Positions 19,082-28,604 of a stretch of 64,000 nt of DNA are shown here, piece by piece. Every line of letters begins with the position of its first letter. Positions within the stretch are counted from its first letter, which is position 1. Source of the DNA: Bacteroides intestinalis. GTDB lineage: Bacteria; Bacteroidota; Bacteroidia; Bacteroidales; Bacteroidaceae. The stretch covers positions 248,001 to 312,000 of the forward strand of contig NZ_CABJDN010000007.1 of assembly GCF_902364365.1 (NCBI RefSeq), given 5' to 3'. The notes under the pieces were generated by a model that saw only the letters and a list, made by a program, of their open reading frames with translations, was not told where the DNA came from and searched no databases. The position numbers and the translations under genes were made by a program.

Positions 19082-20479
19082 TTACCAATTATCTGTCCTG
19101 AATGAAGATGCCGGAAGACCGGACATATTATAAAGAGTACCTTTTATATAATCTTTAAAAGCATACCGTACAGCCACCGGCTGTTCCACTACCGGACTTG
19201 AAACAATAACCGTTTGTGCATCCTTGCCAAAACGTGCATTGGCAGGATGAAATACTTTATCCTCACCGGCTACCTCAAACCCTGTCAATTGTTGGCGATA
19301 CGTAGTCAACCCCTTGCCCATTTCATCAAACGACAGAGTTATCTTATTTCCTTCCGTCTGCATAGACTTATATAACGGACCGGTAGTAGGAAAACCTTTC
19401 TTACCATAAGTCCGCCCCAACGCCATATATGCAAAGCGATTGCCTACCGCTTCTTTCTCCATCGGATGTATAGTACGCGCATCGCCGATATCAGTCAGAA
19501 TGATCATACCGGATGAAGGAATCAATTTCAAACATGCTGTTTGAGCTTCTCGCAGGTAAGCTGAATTCTTTCCTTTTCCTTCACCTTTATTATAATTGAA
19601 TGGAGCGATCTGGGCATAATAGAAAGGGAATTCTCCCATTCCCCACTTCTTCCGCCAATCATTTACCAATGACGGAAACAATTGGGTATACAAATCGGGA
19701 GCATCTACATTGGCTTCTCCCTGATACCACAGGCAACCCCGTATGCCATATCCTACAACCGGACTCAACATTCCATTATAGAGAATGGAAGCATTGTGTA
19801 CATCCTCTAAATCTTTGTAAGGTTCTATCGCTTCCTTGCTCATCCAAGCCTCTACCCGCGAACCACCATAACTGGCATGGATAATGCCCACAGGTACCCT
19901 GAGTACCTCATTCAGCTTACGTGCAAAAAAATATCCGGCAGCCGAGAAATCGGGGACCGTTTCTGAAGAGGCTTTTTGCCAAATACCTTCACAGTCAGTC
20001 AGGGGCTCGGACGTCATTTTACTCCCCACTGTAAACATATGGATTTCGGGATTTTCAGAAGTAACTATAGCATCCAATGAACCAATCACCGGATCGCTAT
20101 AACGCCCACCTACACGCATATCCATATTAGACTGACCTGAACAAAGCCATACTTCACCAATCAATACATCATTAATAGACACCGTTTCACCATCGCTGAC
20201 CTCTATACTATAAGGACCACCATATACAGGGGTTTCCACCTTTACTTTCCATTGCCCCGATTCATCAGCAGCTACCGTGTATTTCCTGTTATCCCATGAC
20301 GTCTTTACCGTAACTTTTTGTTTTTTCTTGTCACTATTCCCCCAAATAGCAACGGAACTTTGTTGTTGCAACACCATTCCATCCGAGAAAAAAGCGGGTA
20401 ATGTTATTTTAGCCTGCACCCCTTCCGTTAGAAACAAAAAGGATGCAAGTAAAGTCATCATTAACTGATATCGCTTCAT
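19082..20479 (-). CDS. Sialate O-acetylesterase-like SGNH esterase
   Basis: The 465-residue secreted protein has a signal peptide ending near VQAK. It has the SIAE-family hallmarks WLCSGQSNMDM (catalytic Ser near residue 118), LWYQGEANVD and TIHPMEKEAVGNR (Asp/His region), and the C-terminal beta-domain ending SSFRTDNW. Homologues in Bacteroides PULs remove O-acetyl groups from plant or host glycans, so sialic acid need not be the substrate. It is a paralogue of the plus-strand gene at 51796. It lies between the heparinase-like and GH71/99-like genes with gaps of 13 and 3 bp. Confidence 0.92.
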   Translation of the reverse strand: MKRYQLMMTLLASFLFLTEGVQAKITLPAFFSDGMVLQQQSSVAIWGNSDKKKQKVTVKTSWDNRKYTVAADESGQWKVKVETPVYGGPYSIEVSDGETVSINDVLIGEVWLCSGQSNMDMRVGGRYSDPVIGSLDAIVTSENPEIHMFTVGSKMTSEPLTDCEGIWQKASSETVPDFSAAGYFFARKLNEVLRVPVGIIHASYGGSRVEAWMSKEAIEPYKDLEDVHNASILYNGMLSPVVGYGIRGCLWYQGEANVDAPDLYTQLFPSLVNDWRKKWGMGEFPFYYAQIAPFNYNKGEGKGKNSAYLREAQTACLKLIPSSGMIILTDIGDARTIHPMEKEAVGNRFAYMALGRTYGKKGFPTTGPLYKSMQTEGNKITLSFDEMGKGLTTYRQQLTGFEVAGEDKVFHPANARFGKDAQTVIVSSPVVEQPVAVRYAFKDYIKGTLYNMSGLPASSFRTDNW

Positions 20480-20482
20480 TGT

Positions 20483-21775
20483 TTAATTTCTTACAGGCAT
20501 CTTAAATGTCAATGGCATTTCTTTCCTAAGCATACGGGCAGCTTCTCCCGTCAGCCACAAGTAATGATCAGAAGGTTGTCCGTCCATATCTATAAACTTG
20601 GCTGTATCACTAACCGGATGATCTCCCGTACATTTAAATATGGCAGTACCTTCATCGACCTCATCAAACATAGCAACATATATCATTTCAGCTCCTGCCA
20701 CCATTGCTGTTGAAAGCTGTTGCCAATAGAAACGCCCTCCTTGACGTGGAATACTGCCGACAGGCTTCACGTCATCCGGGAACTCCAACTTACTGAGATT
20801 ATGCCAGCTAAATCCCGGAGTCACGGCAGGAACATAGTCTACCCCATTCTCTTTACACCAACGAATGTCTCCAATAACCAAATCACGATAACGATCCATA
20901 TCGTTATGTAACAGAGGAGAAAAGCGCTGAACTGTCCATGGCAAGACGATATCTACTTTCTTAATTATCGTATGCAAATAGGGATCATTAATGCAATCTG
21001 ATTCTAAATTCCGCCAGAAAGTGGGAACACCCAACATAACCGTACAACCGCCATATACCGGATCATTTTGTAGGAAGTCTATTAAACGTTCCATACCAAT
21101 ATTCCTGATATTGTAGGGACGGTCGGGAAAGCCAACACCCCAAATCGCTACAACAGGCTTACCATTATGATGCAAATAGGTCTTTTTACCCGCTTGATTC
21201 GTTACTTTCAGTTTATCCACCAGACGCTTCCAATCTTCAATAATCATCGAGCAGTCTTCACCGGATTTCTTCAAACCAGATAGATCGTACATAACGGCTA
21301 TAGCACGGTCATATTTCGAAGCAGCTTCCAAAGCATTTGCCAAGATGCGGTTAGGTACAGAGTTTTCCTGATTACCACGGGTATATCCAACAAAACGTTG
21401 CATAAACACCCCATCTACTCCATAATCTTTCATCCACTTAAAATGTAAATCCACAGTAGATTGGTCCGCTGAACTGAACACACGCGCTTTTCTTCCATCA
21501 GCATGTTTAAAGGAAGTTTCGTACGTTTTCGGATATTCACTTACATCAGGCCATACATCAATGGTACAATGTTTTTCATCAAATAATTTTCCGGTTCCAT
21601 AATGCCCATATCCCTGATTGGTCCCATCCTGCGGTCCACGGAACCATCCTTGATACCCCGCCATAATTAATCCTTTGTAACTTGGATAAGAAGTTTCCTG
21701 AGAATGTTTGGGACCGGCATAAACCAACAAACTCATGCCCAGTATACCCAATGTAACGAATAACTTATTCCTCAT
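20483..21775 (-). CDS. GH71/GH99-like glycoside hydrolase
   Basis: The 430-residue secreted protein (signal MRNKLFVTLGILGMSLLVYAG) has a TIM-barrel pattern: LIMAGYQGWF, VDLHFKWMKDYGVDGVFMQRF, GKPVVAIWGVGF, YVPAVTPGFSWHN, EMIYVAMFDEVDEGTAIFK. This matches the proteins annotated as GH71/99-like in Bacteroides. GH99 enzymes are endo-alpha-mannosidases and GH71 are alpha-1,3-glucanases. This relative is distant enough that the substrate stays open. First gene of operon C, with an operator-bearing promoter 68-136 bp upstream. Confidence 0.8.
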   Translation of the reverse strand: MRNKLFVTLGILGMSLLVYAGPKHSQETSYPSYKGLIMAGYQGWFRGPQDGTNQGYGHYGTGKLFDEKHCTIDVWPDVSEYPKTYETSFKHADGRKARVFSSADQSTVDLHFKWMKDYGVDGVFMQRFVGYTRGNQENSVPNRILANALEAASKYDRAIAVMYDLSGLKKSGEDCSMIIEDWKRLVDKLKVTNQAGKKTYLHHNGKPVVAIWGVGFPDRPYNIRNIGMERLIDFLQNDPVYGGCTVMLGVPTFWRNLESDCINDPYLHTIIKKVDIVLPWTVQRFSPLLHNDMDRYRDLVIGDIRWCKENGVDYVPAVTPGFSWHNLSKLEFPDDVKPVGSIPRQGGRFYWQQLSTAMVAGAEMIYVAMFDEVDEGTAIFKCTGDHPVSDTAKFIDMDGQPSDHYLWLTGEAARMLRKEMPLTFKMPVRN

Positions 21776-21842
21776 AATGAATTATCTTTTATATCTATTA
21801 TTTATAATACTTTCTACCTATTTTTATTTTTTCATCCTTCTG

Positions 21843-21911
21843 CAAAAGTAAAGGTGGGGAATTAAACCTTCAGGTACATTGCGCTTATCTGACAATTAAT
21901 TTTCAATTAAA
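21843..21911 (-). promoter_or_regulatory. Promoter and operator of PUL operon C
   Basis: The -7 box TACTTTTG lies at 21843-21850 (minus strand). The paired TTAAT element lies at 21896-21911 (plus strand TTAATTTTCAATTAAA). A proximal AAT half-site starts 13 bp upstream of the box. In the transcription direction the first distal AAT and the proximal AAT are 45 bp apart. The block GCGCTTATCTGAC (plus strand, 21881-21893) also occurs at the susC promoter with the same 30-bp distance to the box. No TTTG is found at -33. Confidence 0.7.
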
Positions 21912-22304
21912 ATGAAACATTAATAGCGTTTTTATTTGAACGTCTTTCTTATCTATATCAATTCCCATCACTTTGAACAAAGTGCCGATAGTTCAGAGAA
22001 CACTACCGTTTGAGATCTAAGATCAACGACTTCCCCAAACAAGAAAATAACTCCCAACAAGCAACACTTAAATGAAATATTATTATTCAGAACTGGCATA
22101 CCTAAAAAAAATAATGACAACACAATAAGTATCAAACATTTAAAATAGCGTTGGCAAAATTAATTCGTTCTTGAGTAGAAACGAATTAACCTTGCCTACA
22201 ACATTTCGTTAACTCATCGATTACCACCAGATAGCATTTACAATTCACCTACAATGTAAAAGCATTTAACGCGGTATGTAAATGAAGTTACTGTCCTGCA
22301 ACAC
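21912..22304. other. Intergenic region between operons B and C
   Basis: There is no gene in these 393 bp. The only structure is the hairpin at 22153-22196. The rest is AT-rich and shows nothing recognisable. Confidence 0.6.
22153..22196 (-). terminator. Long hairpin after operon B
   Basis: Two nested perfect stems are present: GGCAA (22153-22157) with TTGCC (22192-22196), and TTAATTCGTT (22160-22169) with AACGAATTAA (22180-22189). A 2x2 mismatch separates them and the loop is 10 bases. It lies 109 bp beyond the last operon-B stop codon. It could end that transcript or protect its 3' end. Confidence 0.6.
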
Positions 22305-25142
22305 TTATTTCTTATCGGAACCATAAATCAGTCCTTCTCCGGACTTATTAAACAGGAATCCGGAAACATAATAATTATTGGTGAACTCTATCGATTTACC
22401 CTGCATACCCAGCCTTGCATAGCCTTCACTTCCGTTAGTTCCTTCTGTTATTTTTTGAGCGAAATAAGAAGTGAACACATGTGCTTTTCCACCTCTGACA
22501 TCTACACCCTGTGTACCAGAACGCGAGAAATTAGCTTGTTGAAAGGACACAATACCATTGTTTATGATTGCTCCAAAAACAGGACTACCCCAAAATGCAC
22601 TATTGTACAAGATAAGTTTGGCATCCGGATGTACTTTATCAGTATTGACTTTATCTCCCATAAGAACGTATGACCTGACCGGTTCATTCGGAATCTTTGT
22701 ATTAACTAACTCAGAGTTAACAGCAACTATCTTAGTATTCTTATCCGCATCTTCCACAAACAAAGAATAAGTGCATCCGTCAGATCCATGCCCTATAACA
22801 GTCATTTCCCCCGGATACTTGCCTGTTATTGCATCTTTCAGAAAATGTATTCCGTATACCGAACCATAAACGAAGTTATTGAAAATAGTCTGATTCTTAA
22901 CGTCTGCAAATTTAAGTGCACTACAATTGGATTGTACAAAACGCATCATAAATACTGCCGGATATCCCTGCCCTCCTTCTGGAAGCCTTGATCCATAGTG
23001 AGGATTTAGCTGCATATTGCGAATGAATCCCCCTTCGGCTCCACCGCCAACCCAAATGCCTGCCCTTAAAGGTACACCACCCAAATAATCGACATAGTGT
23101 CCACTCGTATCGTATGAAGCCAAATCTATACCTTTATCACCTACAGCTATGGTTACATTAACAATATACACTTTGGGACCTTGTCCCTGTATCAAGAATG
23201 GAGTCTTTCTCGGATTATCAACACTGAAACCGTCAGAAGCGATATTGAGCTGTGCCAGCGTAATACCTCTGATACCTGCATTAGCTTCAAGTTGTATGAG
23301 TGAAGAACCGTTTTCTCCTGCAGCTCCACCATCATAATTGGTGAATATGGCAGTTCCGCCACTTTGTGTATGATGCTGTACATCCCATGATCCTCTCAAT
23401 TCCACTCCCGAAGGAACTTTGATAGGATTATCCACCAAATATCTTCCGGCTGGCAAATAGAGCGTACCTCCACCAGCAGCTTTCACAGCATCCAATGCAG
23501 ATTGCAGTTCTGCTGATATATCTTTTACCGGACGATTATTATTAAAACCAGTTGCTTTCGCTAAATCTGCTTTCAAAACTTTATCTGATGCCGGCCTTGG
23601 ATGTACGTCTATATTTGTCTTTATGTTTTTAGGAATGGGGGCGAAAGCATATTTTTGCCCTGTGACAACTTCTACTTTAGCAGAAGTACTGTGATTATCA
23701 ATCTTCAGCCTGCCTTTATAACCTGAATTAACAGATTTCAAAGTATGCATATTTGCGCCAAGATATATATGCCCGATATTCTTTTTAAAATCACATTGAG
23801 ACAGCAATACATTACCGCTATTCATCTTAAGGGCATAATCACTGTATTCGCCAAATGTACAACTTTCAAACGATACGACCCCATCTTCACCATCACCTAC
23901 GATAGCTCCACTGAAATCCACTCCATTGAATTGTACGGAAGTACTGAAGTCTTTGTAAAAGTACACAGCATTATCCTCTTTACCAGCTCTGAATGAAGAG
24001 TTGGAAATAAGTATACCATAAGGGTTGACATCCTCAACATACAATCCGTTTCCGCAATCTTCTACATGAACCTCGTACAACTGAGCATTCGGTGCATCGG
24101 CAAAACCGGGTTCACGTCCTATCCACACACCAGTCTTGTAACCTGAGACATGCAGGTAAGAAACATATTCCCAGTCCGAACGATGCATTTGATACCCTGT
24201 TCCGTTCGCTTTTGTATAGGCTGTTACAGCAGCAAGAGAGGGAGATCCCGGAAGGCCTGAATTAGCCCAATACTTAGGACTTATACTGACATTTTCAATA
24301 CGACCGATATCAGTACATACATGCACCTCAATACCTTTATTCAGAGCAGTCATGTAGCTGTTCAAAACATAATGCAACTCACTCGGTGCAGAATTGAAAC
24401 CATTATAAGAGTTCACAAGAGTAACATGCTCTATCGTGGCACAATCTCCCTGAGTCTGAAACAGCGTCCATGGATATGGCTTTACATTATTAATATCTTG
24501 TTCGGGATACCAGATGGAAAGATTGGTTACCCCGGTTCCCGCATTCATTTCTATGAATCTATCAGCTATGCTTGTATAGGTTGTGCGAAGTGCATTTCCT
24601 GCTTGACCATCGTTCCACCAACTTTCAACGCTCCCATCATAATTCGGTGAATCCTTGCCGACACGAACTTCAAGAATCGTTCCAAGAACTTTCCCATTAT
24701 TAGCCTCCGGATCAGCCCAATCACCCCGTAGCTGTACACCAGGATGGAGACGTAAAACATACTCGAAATGGAAATCTGTCTTTGTTTCCGAACGACCTTG
24801 GCGAACTCTGACATTTTTAGTACCAACTTGTGTGCTACGGAATTCGTAATTTCCGGCAGGTATATATACCACACCTCCACCACTTTTATATGCGGCATCA
24901 ATAGCCGCCTGAAAAGCAACCCTGTTATCAAATCCAGGTTCGGCCTTAGCTCCAAACTCGGTCACAACAAAGTCAGATATAACCCAATCCTTTGTCGGAT
25001 AAATGGTTTTAATACTTTGCTGTGGGGCTTGCTGTTTTGTTTGCGCACAAGAGATATTCACGGGAAACATCGTCATCAGGATTATTGAAACCGTTATCCA
25101 CAACTTAGGAAACACTTTTGTCATTCTGCAATTTCGATTCAT
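22305..25142 (-). CDS. Tandem right-handed beta-helix protein (Pectate_lyase_3 / GH55-like)
   Basis: The 945-residue secreted protein has two homologous beta-helix halves. Each starts with the Pectate_lyase_3 signature: VVTEFGAKAEPGFDNRVAFQ with GGGVVYIPAGNYEF (residues about 59-105), and AELQSALDAVKAAGGGTLYLPAG with a following VELRGSW (about 540-600). Paired helices of this sort are the architecture of GH55 beta-1,3-glucanases, but many Bacteroides relatives have no assigned activity. It is the last gene of operon B, 28 bp after the GH2 gene. It probably acts on or binds the PUL's polysaccharide. Lyase or hydrolase activity is not shown by sequence. Confidence 0.85.
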   Translation of the reverse strand: MNRNCRMTKVFPKLWITVSIILMTMFPVNISCAQTKQQAPQQSIKTIYPTKDWVISDFVVTEFGAKAEPGFDNRVAFQAAIDAAYKSGGGVVYIPAGNYEFRSTQVGTKNVRVRQGRSETKTDFHFEYVLRLHPGVQLRGDWADPEANNGKVLGTILEVRVGKDSPNYDGSVESWWNDGQAGNALRTTYTSIADRFIEMNAGTGVTNLSIWYPEQDINNVKPYPWTLFQTQGDCATIEHVTLVNSYNGFNSAPSELHYVLNSYMTALNKGIEVHVCTDIGRIENVSISPKYWANSGLPGSPSLAAVTAYTKANGTGYQMHRSDWEYVSYLHVSGYKTGVWIGREPGFADAPNAQLYEVHVEDCGNGLYVEDVNPYGILISNSSFRAGKEDNAVYFYKDFSTSVQFNGVDFSGAIVGDGEDGVVSFESCTFGEYSDYALKMNSGNVLLSQCDFKKNIGHIYLGANMHTLKSVNSGYKGRLKIDNHSTSAKVEVVTGQKYAFAPIPKNIKTNIDVHPRPASDKVLKADLAKATGFNNNRPVKDISAELQSALDAVKAAGGGTLYLPAGRYLVDNPIKVPSGVELRGSWDVQHHTQSGGTAIFTNYDGGAAGENGSSLIQLEANAGIRGITLAQLNIASDGFSVDNPRKTPFLIQGQGPKVYIVNVTIAVGDKGIDLASYDTSGHYVDYLGGVPLRAGIWVGGGAEGGFIRNMQLNPHYGSRLPEGGQGYPAVFMMRFVQSNCSALKFADVKNQTIFNNFVYGSVYGIHFLKDAITGKYPGEMTVIGHGSDGCTYSLFVEDADKNTKIVAVNSELVNTKIPNEPVRSYVLMGDKVNTDKVHPDAKLILYNSAFWGSPVFGAIINNGIVSFQQANFSRSGTQGVDVRGGKAHVFTSYFAQKITEGTNGSEGYARLGMQGKSIEFTNNYYVSGFLFNKSGEGLIYGSDKK

Positions 25143-25170
25143 AATTATTGATTGTTATAAAGTGGAAAGA

Positions 25171-28100
25171 CTACCGATATAAAGAGTATTTAATATAGTT
25201 ACACAATATCTTCCGAGCCACTTCTGCCGGTCCGGAAGGATCATCCAAATTATCTACAATATCCAATGAAGAGAATATTATTTTTCCCTTTCCACATGGA
25301 ATAACTCCCACTGCTGTTCCCAACTCAAATGGCGTACTTCGATAAGAACCAACCACCAATTCTTCTCCTTGCATACGGAAACCAAATCTACGGTCACCAT
25401 TTTTCACTACCGATTGATAAGGCCAGTTGAGAGCATCATTCACAGGAAGCCCATCGAACAAAGGATGTTCCTTTACAAAATGAATACCACCAACCCAATT
25501 CTTTCCAACATTGTAATAACCACTATATACAGTATTTGTATACTCTGCTACAGCTTGCATCCAAGTTTCAGTTGCACCGAGCAAAATCAATGTAGTTCCA
25601 TCATTCTTCACACGATCAAACAATTTTTGTGGAGCAATAGTAGTTGCACTTGGCTGAGACCACTTCAATTGTATCTGACCACCCTGACCACCTAGTCGAT
25701 ACTCTAAGCGGATTTTAGCCGGCTTACCTGCTTCCATAACAACCGGCCGGTTTTGCTTTATCAGAGAATTATTATTATAGTCATCTATCAATTGTAATCC
25801 GTCAACATACAAACGCACACCACCGTCCGTCTCCACTCCCAGTAAATATTGTCCTGACTCAAGTGGATATATGTCACCTTCCCACACAACGGAAAAAGGT
25901 TGGTTAGCCGGAACGGATTCATCCGGTTGGGCACCTCCCACAAAAGTCCGGTTAATCTCTGTATCAGATTTTACAGAGGCAACAGACTTCATATCATTAT
26001 CATAATACCAAGTAACTTTCAAAGTAGAATTTCCCGTCTTATCCTGAAAGTAATTAGGAGCAACAGCTACCGGAGCATCCAATGATGAACGGTTGACAAT
26101 GAGCCAATCCAATGCAGCCTGTTGTGGTGTGAAAACCGGAAGTTCTTTACCGGTAGTTTCTTTATAGAAAGCAGCAACTTTATCATTTTCACCGCCGTAA
26201 TACGCGCCGTTACCTGCCAAATCAGTAGCTTTCCAACTTACGGCAACTACTTCATCGTGCCCTTGGGCACATATCTGCTGATTACCGGCTTTTATATTAG
26301 CCTTTATATGATAAGTACCTTCTGTCTTATCAATAGGTATTTCTACGTTCTCCAATAGAAGCTGTCCAAAAGTCTCTCCCCCTTCGATATTCACCTTTTC
26401 ATTTTGGGTATAAACAACTTTTCCATCGGGAGCAATCACCTTAATCTCAAGAGTATGATCACCCTTCAAGTTTTTCTCATTTACAATATAAAAGTCTACC
26501 GTTGCAGTACCAGGAAGTTTAACCACTTGATTACGTGAGGCCACGGCTACATATAGCGGCTGGTTATAGTATGCTAATATAGAAGCATCGCCTTTAGGAT
26601 TACGATATATATCTACAATACCAGAATGGTTATCATAAGGCATTGCTTCCCAACCGTTTACCATATAAGCATCACCAAGATTCTGCATTCTCATACCTTC
26701 TATACGTCTTCCCTGATGCTCAAAAGAGACATTCCCCATTGCACGAGTTAAAGAATCAAGAGTACCAAAGTAGGTGGCAAGCCCTTTAGCCTGAAAATAA
26801 TCAGTAAACGCCTTATACTGACTCTTCCAGAAAAGTCCATCCCAACCAGTTTTACCTGTACTCTCAACTTTATCATGAATCAACTGAATACGTGGAGGAG
26901 TAGAAATAGCCCCTTCCTCACCTCTCATAAATACTTCCGTACAATTAGTGGTATACATGAGATTATCTTTAGGACCTTTATAATAGCTTTCTACATAGGT
27001 TTCCGGTCCTCCTGCACGGTGGTTGTCGAACCAGCCTTTTCTATATAAAGTGGTGTCAAATGGTAGCATATGCGCTTTTGAGTCCTCTTCTTTATCTTCG
27101 CTTCCTGCCCAACCCGATGTAAATGTCATAATTCTACTGGGATCTACGGCATGAGCCTCACGCATATCATTCATACGTTTAGCTACAAGTGCCTTATCCT
27201 TCGTCAATGGACCACCAAACTCATTAATCAGATTAAAAATAACTAAACTCGGATGGCTACGATCACGATAAACCATTCGCTTCAACTTCTCATTTACTAT
27301 AGTGCGGATAAACGGCTCATGATTAGCCGAATGGAAAGAACCCGGTTCTTCATAGTACAACAGCCCTAACTCGTCAGCCTTTTCAAGAACAACAGGACTA
27401 CCTATGCAACGATGAAAGTTCAGCATATTCAACCCCAGTTTTTTAGCTGTAAGTACTTGTTTCTCGGCCATTTCGGTTGTTGCAATTAATCCTGTCACAG
27501 GGAAATATCCCCAACTGATTGCACTTTTCAACATGATACGCCGTCCATTTAAACGCAATACTGCATCCTTACCAATTCCATCAACAGTAAACCAACGGAA
27601 TCCAAAATCTTTCTTATCTTGGTCAAGCGTCTTCTTACCCTTCTTTATTTGTACATTACAGGTATATAATTCAGGAGTAGAAAGATCCCATAGTTTGGCG
27701 TCTGGAACATTAACAGGAATTGTTACTTCACGGTTTCCTACAGGAAAAGAGAGATTCTTCAAAGTTTGTCGGAATACTACTTTATCGGGATTAGCCTTTT
27801 CATTCACTACCAGTTCTACATTCTGTTTCACGCTGGAAAGTGTTTCATTGGTAAAAGATATGATTGCATTCACCTTAGTCAGTTCTGGAGTATTCTGCAT
27901 ATAGATATCAGAAATGAAAACCGGATTCACGCTTTCCAACTTAACTCTGCCGATTATTCCACTGAAACTTCTTGCAGGAGGAATGTTGTACTCTCCCCAC
28001 TTCAATATATCAAAATCCTGCCAATGGAAATTTCCTCCGGGATTAGTTACACGTATCGCTAATAACTGCTCTGTCCCAGGTTTTGCCTCATCAGTAATAT

Positions 28101-28572
28101 CTACATGAAAGGGAGTCTCACCAATCAAGTCATAAGCTACCAACTTACCGTCAAGATAAACTTCCGCACGCATACGGACTGATTCAAAATAGATGATAAA
28201 GCGCTTCTCCTGCTGATCTGCCGGAATCTTGATTTTACGGTACCACCAGCTAACTCCCCGGAAGTGTTCCGGACGAGGATTATCAGTACTGGTAAGATAT
28301 TCCTCTACCGTACCCGGCACCTCAACAGGAACAGCATTAGGATTATGATTTAAGACCTGCCAACCACCCGTGGGTTCATTCACAGGTAGTATAGACAAGT
28401 CTGTGATTTCATTAGGCAGATAAAGGCGATCATTCTGCCACTCTGCTTCTTTATCGAACCATAACGACCAGCCACCTCCCGTTAATGGGATAGTACATCT
28501 TCCCTCTCCTGCATTGGCAGAAAAGCTACAAAGCAGATAAAAGACAAAAAATAGTGATAAATATTTATTCAT
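25171..28572 (-). CDS. GH2 glycoside hydrolase with PA14 and C-terminal GATase-like domains
   Basis: The 1133-residue secreted protein starts with a GH2 jelly roll (FRGVSWWYRKIKIP, IIGRVKLE) and an Ig-like domain. A TIM barrel follows, with LNMLNFHRCIGSP and the acid/base Glu in FNLINEFGG (near residue 450). The nucleophile may be a Glu in FMRGEEGAIS, which is not certain. A PA14-like domain occupies about 880-975 (FSVVWEGDIYPLESGQYLLG, RLYVDGLQLIDDY). The last 150 residues resemble a class-I glutamine-amidotransferase-like fold. GH2 covers beta-galactosidases, beta-mannosidases and beta-glucuronidases. The third gene of operon B. Confidence 0.87.
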   Translation of the reverse strand: MNKYLSLFFVFYLLCSFSANAGEGRCTIPLTGGGWSLWFDKEAEWQNDRLYLPNEITDLSILPVNEPTGGWQVLNHNPNAVPVEVPGTVEEYLTSTDNPRPEHFRGVSWWYRKIKIPADQQEKRFIIYFESVRMRAEVYLDGKLVAYDLIGETPFHVDITDEAKPGTEQLLAIRVTNPGGNFHWQDFDILKWGEYNIPPARSFSGIIGRVKLESVNPVFISDIYMQNTPELTKVNAIISFTNETLSSVKQNVELVVNEKANPDKVVFRQTLKNLSFPVGNREVTIPVNVPDAKLWDLSTPELYTCNVQIKKGKKTLDQDKKDFGFRWFTVDGIGKDAVLRLNGRRIMLKSAISWGYFPVTGLIATTEMAEKQVLTAKKLGLNMLNFHRCIGSPVVLEKADELGLLYYEEPGSFHSANHEPFIRTIVNEKLKRMVYRDRSHPSLVIFNLINEFGGPLTKDKALVAKRMNDMREAHAVDPSRIMTFTSGWAGSEDKEEDSKAHMLPFDTTLYRKGWFDNHRAGGPETYVESYYKGPKDNLMYTTNCTEVFMRGEEGAISTPPRIQLIHDKVESTGKTGWDGLFWKSQYKAFTDYFQAKGLATYFGTLDSLTRAMGNVSFEHQGRRIEGMRMQNLGDAYMVNGWEAMPYDNHSGIVDIYRNPKGDASILAYYNQPLYVAVASRNQVVKLPGTATVDFYIVNEKNLKGDHTLEIKVIAPDGKVVYTQNEKVNIEGGETFGQLLLENVEIPIDKTEGTYHIKANIKAGNQQICAQGHDEVVAVSWKATDLAGNGAYYGGENDKVAAFYKETTGKELPVFTPQQAALDWLIVNRSSLDAPVAVAPNYFQDKTGNSTLKVTWYYDNDMKSVASVKSDTEINRTFVGGAQPDESVPANQPFSVVWEGDIYPLESGQYLLGVETDGGVRLYVDGLQLIDDYNNNSLIKQNRPVVMEAGKPAKIRLEYRLGGQGGQIQLKWSQPSATTIAPQKLFDRVKNDGTTLILLGATETWMQAVAEYTNTVYSGYYNVGKNWVGGIHFVKEHPLFDGLPVNDALNWPYQSVVKNGDRRFGFRMQGEELVVGSYRSTPFELGTAVGVIPCGKGKIIFSSLDIVDNLDDPSGPAEVARKILCNYIKYSLYR

Positions 28573-28604
28573 ATCAGTATTAAAGATTAATAGGAGAACT
28601 TATT